NCBI RefSeq assembly: GCF_030816895.1 | Contig: NZ_JAUSYL010000001.1 | Location: forward strand, 1,302,001-1,366,000 | Source: Clavibacter sp. B3I6 | GTDB taxonomy: Bacteria > Actinomycetota > Actinomycetes > Actinomycetales > Microbacteriaceae | DNA: 64,000 nt | Reading direction: 5' to 3' | Shown here: positions 44,811-54,886 of the stretch, one piece after another | How the letters are laid out: each line of letters begins with the position of its first letter | Position numbering within the stretch: the stretch's first letter is position 1 | Position numbers and translations under genes: made by a program | Notes under the pieces: model-generated | What the model saw: the letters and a program-made list of their open reading frames with translations, nothing else | Databases searched by the model: none | What the model was told of the DNA's origin: nothing

Positions 44811-45938
44811 CTACTCGCCCTTGTCGATCTCTTCCTGCGTGTAGTAGCCGCTGTCGACGATGACCTCGATGAGGTTGTCCTTCGTCACGGTGACCGGGGG
44901 GAACTGCTTGGTCGGGACGTCCTTGACCTTGTTGTCGTAGGTGTCGGGAGCGTCCGGGGTCTCGCCCTTGAGCAGGTCGTCGACCATCGTGACGGCCTCC
45001 TTGCCGAGCAGGCGCGTGTCCTTGAAGATCGTCGAGTACTGGACGCCGTCGAGGATGAGCTTGTCGGACGCCTTCTCGCCGTCCTGGCCGGTGATGATCG
45101 GCATGGCGTCGCTGGCCACGCCGGCCGAGGTCAGGGCCTGGATGATGCCGCGGGACAGGCCGTCGTACGGCGAGAGGACGCCGTCCGGCTTGGCGCCGCC
45201 GGGGTACGAGCCCGAGAGCAGGTTCTCCATGCGGGCCTGCGCGCCCTCCTGCTTCCACTGCTGGATCGCGACCTGGCTGAACTCCGTCTGGCCGGAGCCG
45301 ACGGTGATCTGGCCGGAGTCGAGGAACGGCTTGAGGACGCTCATCGCGCCCTCGTAGAAGAACGTGGCGTTGTTGTCGTCCGGGCTGCCCGCGAAGAGCT
45401 CGATGGTCTTCTTCTCGGTGCTGCCGGTGGCGGTGCCCTCGGCGTCGACGAGGCCGAGGCCCTGGAGGAGGGAGTTGCCCTGGAGCACGCCCACCTGCTG
45501 GTTGTCGAACGTCGTGTAGTAGTCGACGTCCTCGGTGCCGTTGATCAGGCGGTCGTAGGCGATGACCTTGACGCCGTCGTCGGCCGCGGTCTTGAGGACC
45601 TGGGTCAGCGCGGTGCCGTCGATCGACGCGATGATGAGGGCCTTGGCGCCCTTGTTGAGCATGGTCTCGATCTGCGAGATCTGGTCCTGCACCTTGTCGT
45701 TCGCGTACTGCAGGTCGACCTGGTAGCCCAGCTCGGTGAGCTGCTTCTCGACGTTGTTGCCGTCGTCGACCCAGCGCTCGCTGGTCTTGGTCGGCATGGC
45801 GACACCCACCAGGGTGTCCTCGGGCTTGATCTCGCCCTCGGCGCCGGCGCCTCCGCGGCCTCCGCCGCCGGAGCAGGCTGCGAGGGAGAGGGCGATGCTC
45901 GTGGCGGCGATGCCGACGAGGACCTTCTTCATCTTCAC
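44811..45938 (-). CDS. Monosaccharide-binding lipoprotein (ChvE/XylF type)
   Basis: A 375-residue periplasmic-binding-fold protein. The lipobox is SLAAC, about residue 22; the body is a two-domain fold with VGVAMPTKTSERW and YDRLINGTEDVDYYTTFDNQQVG. It resembles ChvE and XylF, which bind arabinose, xylose and glucose. I prefer the GTG at 45938 because AAAGGA is 7 nt before it; an ATG two codons later has weaker spacing. It follows araA at 77 nt, so the importer is in the arabinose operon. A loose stem (GGCGG...CCGCC, about 45971-46001) lies in that gap. Confidence 0.9.
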   Translation of the reverse strand: MKMKKVLVGIAATSIALSLAACSGGGGRGGAGAEGEIKPEDTLVGVAMPTKTSERWVDDGNNVEKQLTELGYQVDLQYANDKVQDQISQIETMLNKGAKALIIASIDGTALTQVLKTAADDGVKVIAYDRLINGTEDVDYYTTFDNQQVGVLQGNSLLQGLGLVDAEGTATGSTEKKTIELFAGSPDDNNATFFYEGAMSVLKPFLDSGQITVGSGQTEFSQVAIQQWKQEGAQARMENLLSGSYPGGAKPDGVLSPYDGLSRGIIQALTSAGVASDAMPIITGQDGEKASDKLILDGVQYSTIFKDTRLLGKEAVTMVDDLLKGETPDAPDTYDNKVKDVPTKQFPPVTVTKDNLIEVIVDSGYYTQEEIDKGE

Positions 45939-46015
45939 GGTCGTGTCCTTTCGTACTGCTGCTGTGAGAGGCGGTGCCGGCGTCTGCGCCGGTCCCGCCA
46001 CCCCTGGTGTGGGTG

Positions 46016-47533
46016 TTACAGGCCCTGGGCCAGGCGGTGGTACGCCTGGTTCCAGCGGACTTCCTTGGTGAAACCCTTGAGGGTCGTGTCCTCGTCGATG
46101 ACGAGGAGCTCGGTGCGCGCGATCTCGGCGAAGTCCTCGAAGACCTCGACGCCGATCTGCGTGCTCATGACCGTGTGGTGGGCGGCGCCGGCCGTGAGCC
46201 AGGCCGCGGCGCTCGTCGCGAGATCCGGCGCGGGCTTCCACACGGCACGGGCGACGGGCAGGTTCGGGAGCGGCTCGTCGAGCGGCACGACCTCCACGAC
46301 GTTCGCGACGATGCGGAAGCGGTCGCGCATGTCCGACATCGCGACGACCACGGCGGGGCCGGGATCGGTGTCGAAGACCAGGCGGACCGGGTCCTCGCGG
46401 CCGCCGATGCCGAGCGGGTGGATCTCGAGGCTCGGCCGGCCCGTGGTGAGCGTGGGGCAGATCTCGAGCATGTGCGCGCCGAGGATCTTCTCCTCGCCGG
46501 GGACGAGGTGGTACGTGTAGTCCTCCATGAGGCTCGCGCCCCCGGGGAGGCCGGCGCCCATGACCTTGGCGGCGCGGATCAGCACGGCCGTCTTCCAGTC
46601 GCCCTCGGCGCCGAAGCCGTAGCCATCCGCCATGAGGCGCTGGACCGCGAGGCCGGGGAGCTGGCGGAGGCCGCCGAGGTCCTCGAAGCTCGTGGTGAAG
46701 GCGCCGAAGCCGCCCTCCTCGAGGAACGAGCGCAGGCCCACCTCGATGGCCGCGCCGTAGCGGAGCGACTCGTGGCGCTCGGCGCCGCGCTGCAGCTCGG
46801 GGGCGATGTCGTAGAGCCGCTCGTACTCGTCGACCAGCGCGTCGATCTCGGCGTCGGTCGCCGCGTCCACGCGCTCGACGAGGTCGTTGACGCCCCAGGT
46901 GTTGACGGAGACGCCGAACTTGAGCTCGGCCTCCGTCTTGTCGCCCTCGGTGACCGCGACGTTGCGCATGTTGTCCCCGAAGCGCGCGACCTTGAGCTCG
47001 TGCACGGCGGCCCAGCCGGCGGCGGCGCGCATCCAGGTGGCGATGCCCGCGCGGACGGCCTCCGTGCTGACGTGGCCGACGACGGTCTTGCGCGTGACGC
47101 CGAGGCGCGACTGGATGTAGCCGAACTCGCGGTCGCCGTGCGCGGCCTGGTTCAGGTTCATGAAGTCCATGTCGATGGTGCTCCACGGGAGCGCGACGTT
47201 GGCCTGGGTGTGCAGGTGGAGGAAGGGCTTCTGCAGGGCGTCGAGGCCCTGGATCCACATCTTCGCGGGGCTGAACGTGTGCATCCACGCGATGAGGCCG
47301 ATGGTGCGGTCGCTCGCGTTGGCCTCGAGGGCCATGCGGCGGATGCTGTCCGAGTCCTTGAGGACGGGCTTCCACACGACGCGGACGGGGACGTCGGACG
47401 CCTCCTCGAGCTGCCGGGCGATCTCCTGCGACTGCTCGGCGACCTGCTGGAGCGTCTCCTCGCCGTAGAGGTTCTGGCTGCCGGTGAGGAACCAGACCTC
47501 GTAGTGGTCGAGGGACGTGGTGATGCGGCTCAC
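46016..47533 (-). CDS. araA: L-arabinose isomerase
   Basis: A 505-residue enzyme converting L-arabinose to L-ribulose with Mn2+. Conserved stretches include EVWFLTGSQNLYGEETL, WMHTFSPAKMWIQGL, FGAEGDWKTAVLIRA and YHLVPGEEKILGAHMLEICP, carrying the metal-binding Glu and His residues, and HHTVMS near the C-terminus. The GTG start overlaps the araD stop by 4 nt. Complete and of family length (about 500). Confidence 0.97.
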   Translation of the reverse strand: MSRITTSLDHYEVWFLTGSQNLYGEETLQQVAEQSQEIARQLEEASDVPVRVVWKPVLKDSDSIRRMALEANASDRTIGLIAWMHTFSPAKMWIQGLDALQKPFLHLHTQANVALPWSTIDMDFMNLNQAAHGDREFGYIQSRLGVTRKTVVGHVSTEAVRAGIATWMRAAAGWAAVHELKVARFGDNMRNVAVTEGDKTEAELKFGVSVNTWGVNDLVERVDAATDAEIDALVDEYERLYDIAPELQRGAERHESLRYGAAIEVGLRSFLEEGGFGAFTTSFEDLGGLRQLPGLAVQRLMADGYGFGAEGDWKTAVLIRAAKVMGAGLPGGASLMEDYTYHLVPGEEKILGAHMLEICPTLTTGRPSLEIHPLGIGGREDPVRLVFDTDPGPAVVVAMSDMRDRFRIVANVVEVVPLDEPLPNLPVARAVWKPAPDLATSAAAWLTAGAAHHTVMSTQIGVEVFEDFAEIARTELLVIDEDTTLKGFTKEVRWNQAYHRLAQGL

Positions 47534-48240
47534 TTCAGGGCTCCTTGGGGTGCTTGTCCGTAGACGTTCTGGTAGCGGTCGAACAGGGAGTCGACGGCCT
47601 CGGCGGGCAGGGGCGTCGGCTCCCCGAGCTGGCGGGAGATGTGCACGGTGCGCGCCACGTCCTCGACCATCACGGCCGCCTTCACGGCGTCCTTCGCGTC
47701 CTTGCCGATGGTGAACGGGCCGTGGCCCGCCATCAGCACGGCGCGCGAGCGGTGCCCGGTGAGGGTCTCGACGATGCCGCGGCCGATGGAGTCGTCGCCG
47801 ATGACGGCGAACGGGCCGACGGGGATCTCCCCGCCGAACTCGTCGGCCATCGCGGTGATGACGCACGGGATCGGCTCGCGCCGGGCCGCCCACGCGACCG
47901 CGTAGGTGGAGTGCGTGTGGACCACGCCGCCCACCTCGGGCATGTTGCGGTAGACGTACGCGTGCGCCGCGGTGTCGCTCGAGGGGGCGTTGCGGGAGCC
48001 GGGGGTGTCCGGGATCACGTTGCCGTCGAGGTCGCAGAGGATCATGTTCTCGGGGCTCAGGTCGTCGTAGCTCACGCCGGACGGCTTGATCACGAAGAGG
48101 TCGGCGCCGGGGACGCGGCCGGAGACGTTGCCGCCGGTCCAGATCACGAGGCCGTAGCGCACGAGCTCGCCGTGCAGTCGGGAGACCTCGGAGCGGACGC
48201 GGGCGACCGCGACCTCGATCTCGGGTGCGTAGGTGCTCAC
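47530..48240 (-). CDS. araD: L-ribulose-5-phosphate 4-epimerase
   Basis: A 236-residue class II aldolase-fold enzyme converting L-ribulose 5-phosphate to D-xylulose 5-phosphate, which enters the pentose phosphate pathway. Zinc ligands are visible: His108 and His110 in VVHTHSTYA and His173 in MAGHGPF; the phosphate-binding TGGNVSGR is at 35-42. GTG start overlaps the araB stop by 4 nt, and its own stop overlaps araA, so the three are translationally coupled. Confidence 0.96.
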   Translation of the reverse strand: MSTYAPEIEVAVARVRSEVSRLHGELVRYGLVIWTGGNVSGRVPGADLFVIKPSGVSYDDLSPENMILCDLDGNVIPDTPGSRNAPSSDTAAHAYVYRNMPEVGGVVHTHSTYAVAWAARREPIPCVITAMADEFGGEIPVGPFAVIGDDSIGRGIVETLTGHRSRAVLMAGHGPFTIGKDAKDAVKAAVMVEDVARTVHISRQLGEPTPLPAEAVDSLFDRYQNVYGQAPQGALK

Positions 48241-49943
48241 GCGCGTGCCTCCCTCTTCAGCGACTTGAGCCGCTTCATCACGTCGTTGGCGCCGCGACCG
48301 AAGTAGTCGTGCAGCGTGGAGTACTCCTCGTAGAGGTGGTCGTAGGCCAGGGCGCGCGTCTCGTCCGGCTGGTAGCGGCCGCGCTCGACCTTGCCCATGG
48401 CGTCGCCCGCGACGCGCACGTCGGGGTAGGCGCCGGCGGCGACCGCGGCGTGGATCGCGGATCCGAGGGCCGGGCCCTGCTCGCTCGTGATGACCGAGAT
48501 GGGGAGGCGCAGGATGTCGCTGTACGCCTGCATGAGGAAGGCGTTCTTCAGCAGGCCGCCCGCGACGATGAACTCGGTGACGGGGACGCCCGAGGCGTTG
48601 AAGGTCTCGACGATCTTGCGCGTGCCGAACGCGGTGGCCTCGAGCAGAGCCCGGTAGACCTCCTCGGTGCGCGTGGTGAGCGTGGTGCCGACGACGAGGC
48701 CGGAGAGCTCGTGGTCGACGAGCACCGAGCGGTTGCCGGAGTGCCAGTCGAGCGCGACGAGGCCGTGCCCGCCGACGGGCTGGTCGGCCGCGAGGTCGGT
48801 GAGGTGCTGGTGGACGCTCTTGCCGGCGGCCGCGGCCTCCTCGGCGTAGCGCGCGGGCACCTGGTTCTTGACGTACCAGGCGAAGATGTCGCCGACGCCC
48901 GACTGGCCGGCCTCGTAGCCGTAGAGGCCGGAGACGATGCCGCCGTCGACGACGCCGCACATGCCGGGGACCTCGGTGAGCACGTCGCTGTTCATGACGT
49001 GGCAGGTGCTCGTGCCCATGATGGCGACCATCTGGCCGGGCTCGACCGCGCGGGCGACCGGGGCCGTGACGTGCGCGTCGACGTTGCCGACCGCGACGGC
49101 GATGCCCTCGGGCAGGCCCGTCCAGGCGGCGGCCTCGGCGGAGAGCGTGCCGGCCGCGGATCCGAGCTGGCCGATCTCGTGGGCGACCTTGTCCTCGGCG
49201 AAGGAGGCGAAGTCGGGGTTCAGCGCGCCCAGGAAGTCGGCGGTGGGGTACTCGCCGTCCTGGAGGATGCCCTTGTAGCCGGCGGTGCAGGCGTTGCGGA
49301 CGTAGCTGCCGGTGAGCTGCCAGACGATCCAGTCGGCCGCCTCGACCCAGTGGTCCATGAGGCCGTAGAGCTCCGGGTCCTCCTCGAGGAGCTGGAGGCC
49401 CTTGGCGAACTCCCACTCGCTGGAGATGAGGCCGCCGTAGCGCGCGAGCCACTTCTCGCCGCGCTCCTCGGCGAGCGCGTTGATGCGGTCGGCGTGCGAC
49501 TGCGCGGCGTGGTGCTTCCAGAGCTTGACGTACGCGTGGGGGCGGTCGGCGTAGCCCTCGACCTCGTTGAGGGGCGTGCCGTCGGCGAGCGTGGGGACCA
49601 TGGTGCACGCGGTGAAGTCGGTGCCGATGCCGATGACCTGCGCGGGGTCGATGCCGGCCTCGCGGATGGCGGCGGGCACGGCCTGCTTGAGCACGTCCAC
49701 GTAGTCGCTCGGGACCTGCAGGGCCCACTCGGGCGGGAGCTGCGCGCCGGTGGCGGCGAGCGTGTCGTCCATGACCGCGTGCGGGTAGTCGAGGACGCCG
49801 GAGCCGAGCTCGACGCCGTCCGAGACGCGCACGACGACGGCGCGGCCGGAGAGGGTGCCGTAGTCGACCCCGATGACGTACTGCTCGGGACGGGCGTCGG
49901 GCTCGGTGGCTCCGGACGCGGTGCTCACGGGGGCGCTGGGCAC
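48237..49943 (-). CDS. araB: Ribulokinase
   Basis: A 568-residue FGGY-family kinase that phosphorylates L-ribulose. The N-terminal phosphate motif is VIGVDYGTLSGRAVVVR and the C-terminal signature FIVAGGLLKNAFLMQAYSDI; IGIGTDFTACT and MGTSTCHV are also typical. The GTG at 49943 has AAGGAG 8 nt upstream. First gene of araB-araD-araA-ABC operon; an AraR-like palindrome lies 51-68 nt upstream. Confidence 0.95.
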   Translation of the reverse strand: MPSAPVSTASGATEPDARPEQYVIGVDYGTLSGRAVVVRVSDGVELGSGVLDYPHAVMDDTLAATGAQLPPEWALQVPSDYVDVLKQAVPAAIREAGIDPAQVIGIGTDFTACTMVPTLADGTPLNEVEGYADRPHAYVKLWKHHAAQSHADRINALAEERGEKWLARYGGLISSEWEFAKGLQLLEEDPELYGLMDHWVEAADWIVWQLTGSYVRNACTAGYKGILQDGEYPTADFLGALNPDFASFAEDKVAHEIGQLGSAAGTLSAEAAAWTGLPEGIAVAVGNVDAHVTAPVARAVEPGQMVAIMGTSTCHVMNSDVLTEVPGMCGVVDGGIVSGLYGYEAGQSGVGDIFAWYVKNQVPARYAEEAAAAGKSVHQHLTDLAADQPVGGHGLVALDWHSGNRSVLVDHELSGLVVGTTLTTRTEEVYRALLEATAFGTRKIVETFNASGVPVTEFIVAGGLLKNAFLMQAYSDILRLPISVITSEQGPALGSAIHAAVAAGAYPDVRVAGDAMGKVERGRYQPDETRALAYDHLYEEYSTLHDYFGRGANDVMKRLKSLKREARA

Positions 49944-49993
49944 GGGATCGACTCCTTCGTCTGATGCAGCGCGATCCGGGAAGACCGCGCGGG

Positions 49994-50011
49994 ATGTGAA
50001 CGGTCACATCG
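49994..50011. promoter_or_regulatory. AraR operator upstream of araB
   Basis: GATGTGAACGGTCACATC is an inverted repeat (GATGTGA / TCACATC) centred on CG. A further half site ATGTCAC lies at about 50017-50023. The same TGTCACA element recurs three times before the araR gene, so this is very likely its binding site on the arabinose operon. Confidence 0.75.
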
Positions 50012-50121
50012 GCGGATGTCACTCTACACACGCGCGGGATCGACCTGTCAAGCCGAGAGGGCCGACCCCCTCGAAGTGGGGCGTGCGCGTCCTCCGGGAG
50101 GGGCCGCTGCCCGCGCACACG

Positions 50122-51138
50122 TCAGTACGAGGGCGCCCCGGTGGACGCGCGGACCACGAGCTCCGGCGTGATCGTGCCGCGGTACCGCTCGCCCGTGCCG
50201 TCCATGCCGTCCAGCAGCAGCGCCACGCACCGGCGGCCCACCTCGGCGAAGTCCTGGCGCACGGTGGTGAGCGGCGGCCAGAAGTGCGCGGCCTCCGGGA
50301 TGTCGTCGAAGCCGACGATGCTGACGTCGCGCGGCACGTCGAGCCCGGCGTCGCGGACCGCGTGGATGAGGCCGAGGGCCATCTGGTCGTTGCTGGAGAA
50401 GATCGCCGTGAAGTCGCGGAGGCGGAGCATCTCCCGGCCGGCGTAGAAGCCGAACTCGGCGGTCCAGTCGCCGAGGATGGGCGCCGTCGTGGGCACGTCG
50501 GCGGCCGACATCGCGTCGAGGAACCCGCGCATGCGGGCCTCCGCCTCGATCCAGTCCTGCGGGCCCGCCAGGTGGTAGATGTCGCGGTGCCCGAGGTCGA
50601 GGAGGTGCCGCGTGGCGAGCCGGGCACCCGCGATCTGGTCGACGGACAGGTCGTGCGCGTCCCCGCGGCCGTCGCTCTGCATGGTCACGTACGGCACGTC
50701 GAGCGACATGCTCGCGATCACCTCGCGCACACGCACCTGCGGCGCCACCACCACGAGCCCCTCGACGGCCTGCTCGACCAGGTGCCCCAGGGCGACCGTG
50801 ATCGCGGCCTCGTCGGAGGACGCCAGGTTGGTGGTGGTGACGAGGTAGCCGGCCTCGCGCGCCGCGGCCTCGATGGCGGCGATGGAGGAGGCGGGGCCGT
50901 ACTGCGAGCTCTGGGAGGTGAGCACCCCGATGGTGCGGGAGCGGCTCGTGACGAGCGCGCGCGCCGCGCGGTTGGGGCGGTACTGCACCTGCTCCATGAC
51001 GTCGAGCACGCGCTGCCGGGTCTCGGCGCGGAGCGAGGGCGAGTCGTTGAGGACGCGGGACACGGTCTGGTGCGAGACCCCGGCGAGGCGCGCGACGTCG
51101 CGGATGCTCGGCGCCCTCCCCCGCGGCGTGTCCGTCAT
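50122..51138 (-). CDS. LacI family repressor of arabinose genes
   Basis: A 338-residue regulator. The HTH is IRDVARLAGVSHQTVSRVLND, the hinge YRPNRAARALV, and the effector domain a sugar-binding fold ending FDDIPEAAHFWPPLTTVRQDF. It lies directly upstream of araB on the same strand (178 nt). This is a LacI-type, not GntR-type, AraR. It likely binds the TGTCACA/TGTGACA sites in front of araB and itself; arabinose or ribulose would be the inducer. Confidence 0.9.
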   Translation of the reverse strand: MTDTPRGRAPSIRDVARLAGVSHQTVSRVLNDSPSLRAETRQRVLDVMEQVQYRPNRAARALVTSRSRTIGVLTSQSSQYGPASSIAAIEAAAREAGYLVTTTNLASSDEAAITVALGHLVEQAVEGLVVVAPQVRVREVIASMSLDVPYVTMQSDGRGDAHDLSVDQIAGARLATRHLLDLGHRDIYHLAGPQDWIEAEARMRGFLDAMSAADVPTTAPILGDWTAEFGFYAGREMLRLRDFTAIFSSNDQMALGLIHAVRDAGLDVPRDVSIVGFDDIPEAAHFWPPLTTVRQDFAEVGRRCVALLLDGMDGTGERYRGTITPELVVRASTGAPSY

Positions 51139-51191
51139 CGTCGACCCCGTCCTCGTGCGGGCCGCGGCCCGTCCGCGCCGTCCGGCGCAGG

Positions 51192-51219
51192 TGTCACATT
51201 GTCACATGTGACTGTCACA
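51192..51219. promoter_or_regulatory. Triple TGTCACA element before araR
   Basis: TGTCACA occurs at 51192, 51200 and 51213, and 51201-51212 form the palindrome GTCACATGTGAC. It overlaps the promoter of the LacI-type regulator and sits about 90 nt before the RNase H-like start on the other strand. Autoregulation is the simple reading. Confidence 0.65.
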
Positions 51220-51311
51220 CGGCCCAGGATCCCTGCACGGGGCACGCGCGGCTCCCGGCGTCGGACCACTGCGGCAGACTGGTCCCCCACGCACGACGAG
51301 AGGCACCACCT

Positions 51312-52067
51312 GTGACGATCACCGCCGCGGCAGACGGATCCGCGCTCGGCAACCCCGGCCCCGCCGGCTGGGCCTGGTACGTGGACGACGACCACTGGGG
51401 CGCGGGCGGCTGGCCGCACGCGACGAACAACCAGGGCGAGCTGAAGGCGGTCCTCGAGCTGTTCCGCGCGACGGCGCACCTCGACGACGACCTGCTCGTG
51501 CTCTGCGACAGCCAGTACGTCATCAACTCGGTCACCAAGTGGATGCCCGGCTGGAAGCGCAAGGGCTGGCGGAAGGGCGACGGCAAGCCGGTGCTCAACG
51601 TCGAGCTGCTCAAGGAGATCGACGCGGAGATCCAGGGCCGCCGCTACCGCTTCGAGTGGGTGAAGGGGCACGCGGACCACCCGCTCAACGAGGCCGCGGA
51701 CGACCGCGCGCGCGCCGTGGCGACCGCGTTCCAGGGACGGCGCCCGATCCCCGAGGGACCGGGCTGGGCCGGGCACGCGGCCGACGCCCCGTCGCCGGTG
51801 CGGGAGGACGAGGAGCGCGCGGCCGTCGAGGCCGACGCCGGGCTCGCGGCCGATCCGGTCGTGGCGGAGGCGGAGGCCGTGGAGGCCGCGGCGCCCGCGC
51901 AGCCGGGCCTGTTCGACTTCGACGCCTTCGACGAGGAGGTCGCGCCGGAGCCCGGCGACACCACCCTCACGATCGCGCTCGACCGCGACGCCATGGCGCG
52001 CCTCAGCGCCCACGCGCGCGACCGCGGGGTCAGCGTCGACGAGGCCGTGCGGCTCCTGCTGCCCTGA
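51312..52067 (+). CDS. RNase HI-family protein with acidic linker and C-terminal helix module
   Basis: A 251-residue protein. Residues 1-145 are an RNase HI domain with the catalytic set Asp8, Glu43, Asp66 and Asp130 and the His120 in WVKGHADHPLNEAAD. It would cut RNA in RNA/DNA hybrids (R-loops, primers). A ~65-residue Glu/Ala-rich linker follows, then a small ~30-residue unit (TIALDRDAMARLSAHARDRG) that looks like a ribbon-helix or antitoxin-type fold. The start is a GTG 25 nt downstream of a GAGAGG-like site region; it is divergent from araR. Confidence 0.88.
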   Translation: MTITAAADGSALGNPGPAGWAWYVDDDHWGAGGWPHATNNQGELKAVLELFRATAHLDDDLLVLCDSQYVINSVTKWMPGWKRKGWRKGDGKPVLNVELLKEIDAEIQGRRYRFEWVKGHADHPLNEAADDRARAVATAFQGRRPIPEGPGWAGHAADAPSPVREDEERAAVEADAGLAADPVVAEAEAVEAAAPAQPGLFDFDAFDEEVAPEPGDTTLTIALDRDAMARLSAHARDRGVSVDEAVRLLLP

Positions 52068-52124
52068 TCGGCGCGCGGCGGATCCGCGGGGCGGGCCCTC
52101 GCCGACCCGCCGCGCGGATTGCCT

Positions 52125-53297
52125 CTAGTGCTTGCCCTGCTTGAGGGCCTTCCCGAGGGCACGCTCGAGGTCCACGACCAGGTCCTCGACGGCCTCGATG
52201 CCGACGGACAGGCGCACCAGGTCGTCCGGCACCTCGAGCGGCGTGCCCTTGACCGACGCGTGCGTCATCTCGGACGGGTAGCTGATGAGCGACTCGACGC
52301 CGCCGAGCGACTCCGCGAGCTGGAACACGCGCGTCGACTCGACCACGCGGCGCGCGGCCTTCGCTCCCCCGCGCACCTGGAACGAGATCATGCCGCCGAA
52401 GCCCGTCATCTGCGCCTTCGCGATGTCGTGGCCCGGGTGCTCGGGGAGGCCCGGGTAGTGCACGGCCGTCACGTCGGGGTGGCTCTGCAGGAAGGCCGCG
52501 ATCTCCTCGGCGTTGGAGGAGTGGCGCTCGACGCGCACGGCGAGCGTCTTGATGCCGCGGGTGGTGAGCCAGGCGTCCATGGGGCCCGAGACGGCGCCGA
52601 TCGCGAACTGCAGGAAGCCGACCGCCTCCGCCATCGCGTCGTCGTTCAGGATCACGGCTCCGCCGAGCACGTCGGAGTGGCCGCCGAGGTACTTCGTGGT
52701 CGAGTGCACGACCACGTCGGCGCCGAGCGTGAGCGGCTGCTGCAGGTACGGCGAGGCGAAGGTGTTGTCGACGACGACGGTCGCCCCCGCGGCGTGGCCG
52801 AGGTCGGCGAGCGCGCGGATGTCGCTGATCTTCATGAGCGGGTTGCTGGGCGTCTCGACCCAGAGGACCTTCGCGGGTCCGGATCCGAGGACCCGCTCGA
52901 CCGCGGCCAGGTCGCTCATGTCGACCGTCTCGACGACGATCCCCCAGTCGCCGAGCACGCGCGTGAGGAGGCGGTACGTGCCGCCGTACACGTCGTCGCT
53001 GAGGACGATGCGGTCGCCGGGGCGCGTGATCGCGCGCAGCAGCGTGTCCTCGGCCGCGAGGCCGGAGGCGAACGAGAACGCGTGGCGGCCCTGCTCGAGC
53101 GACGCCAGCAGCGCCTGCAGGCCCGTGCGGGTGGGGTTCGCGCTGCGCGCGTACTCGTAGCCGCCGCGCAGGCCGCCGACGCCGTCCTGCACGAAGGTGC
53201 TCGTGAGGTAGAGGGGCGGGATGACGGCGCCCGTGGTGGGGTCCGGGTCCTGGCCGGCGTGGATCGCGCGGGTGTCGAAGTCGTGCTTGTCGCTCAC
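52125..53297 (-). CDS. metB: Cystathionine gamma-synthase/lyase family enzyme
   Basis: A 390-residue PLP enzyme of the Cys/Met metabolism family. Schiff-base Lys202 lies in DVVVHSTTKYLGGHSDV, and YEYARSANPTR and SFASGLAAEDTLL are family motifs. Synthase (methionine synthesis) and lyase (cysteine synthesis) members cannot be separated by eye. It is 55 nt downstream of the cystathionine beta-synthase gene, which favours reverse transsulfuration, that is homocysteine to cysteine. GTG start. Confidence 0.9.
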   Translation of the reverse strand: MSDKHDFDTRAIHAGQDPDPTTGAVIPPLYLTSTFVQDGVGGLRGGYEYARSANPTRTGLQALLASLEQGRHAFSFASGLAAEDTLLRAITRPGDRIVLSDDVYGGTYRLLTRVLGDWGIVVETVDMSDLAAVERVLGSGPAKVLWVETPSNPLMKISDIRALADLGHAAGATVVVDNTFASPYLQQPLTLGADVVVHSTTKYLGGHSDVLGGAVILNDDAMAEAVGFLQFAIGAVSGPMDAWLTTRGIKTLAVRVERHSSNAEEIAAFLQSHPDVTAVHYPGLPEHPGHDIAKAQMTGFGGMISFQVRGGAKAARRVVESTRVFQLAESLGGVESLISYPSEMTHASVKGTPLEVPDDLVRLSVGIEAVEDLVVDLERALGKALKQGKH

Positions 53298-53352
53298 GGT
53301 TCTCGTCTCTGTGGTTCGGGAGGGGATGCGCGGGCCGGAGCCGGCCGGCGGA

Positions 53353-54717
<1,365 letters not shown>

Positions 54718-54886
54718 GTGAGGTGGCGCTCCCGGTATGAGGTGTGCGGTCCGGTGGGCCCCGCTCCGTCAGTCTAAGCGCGCCTCCGGCCCGCGTTACG
54801 GGGGCGGCGGGGCGGCCGCGGGCAGGGTCCGCCCAGCCCGACCGGGTACCCTGGGCGCACATTCCCCCAGCAGAGAAGGACCCTCC

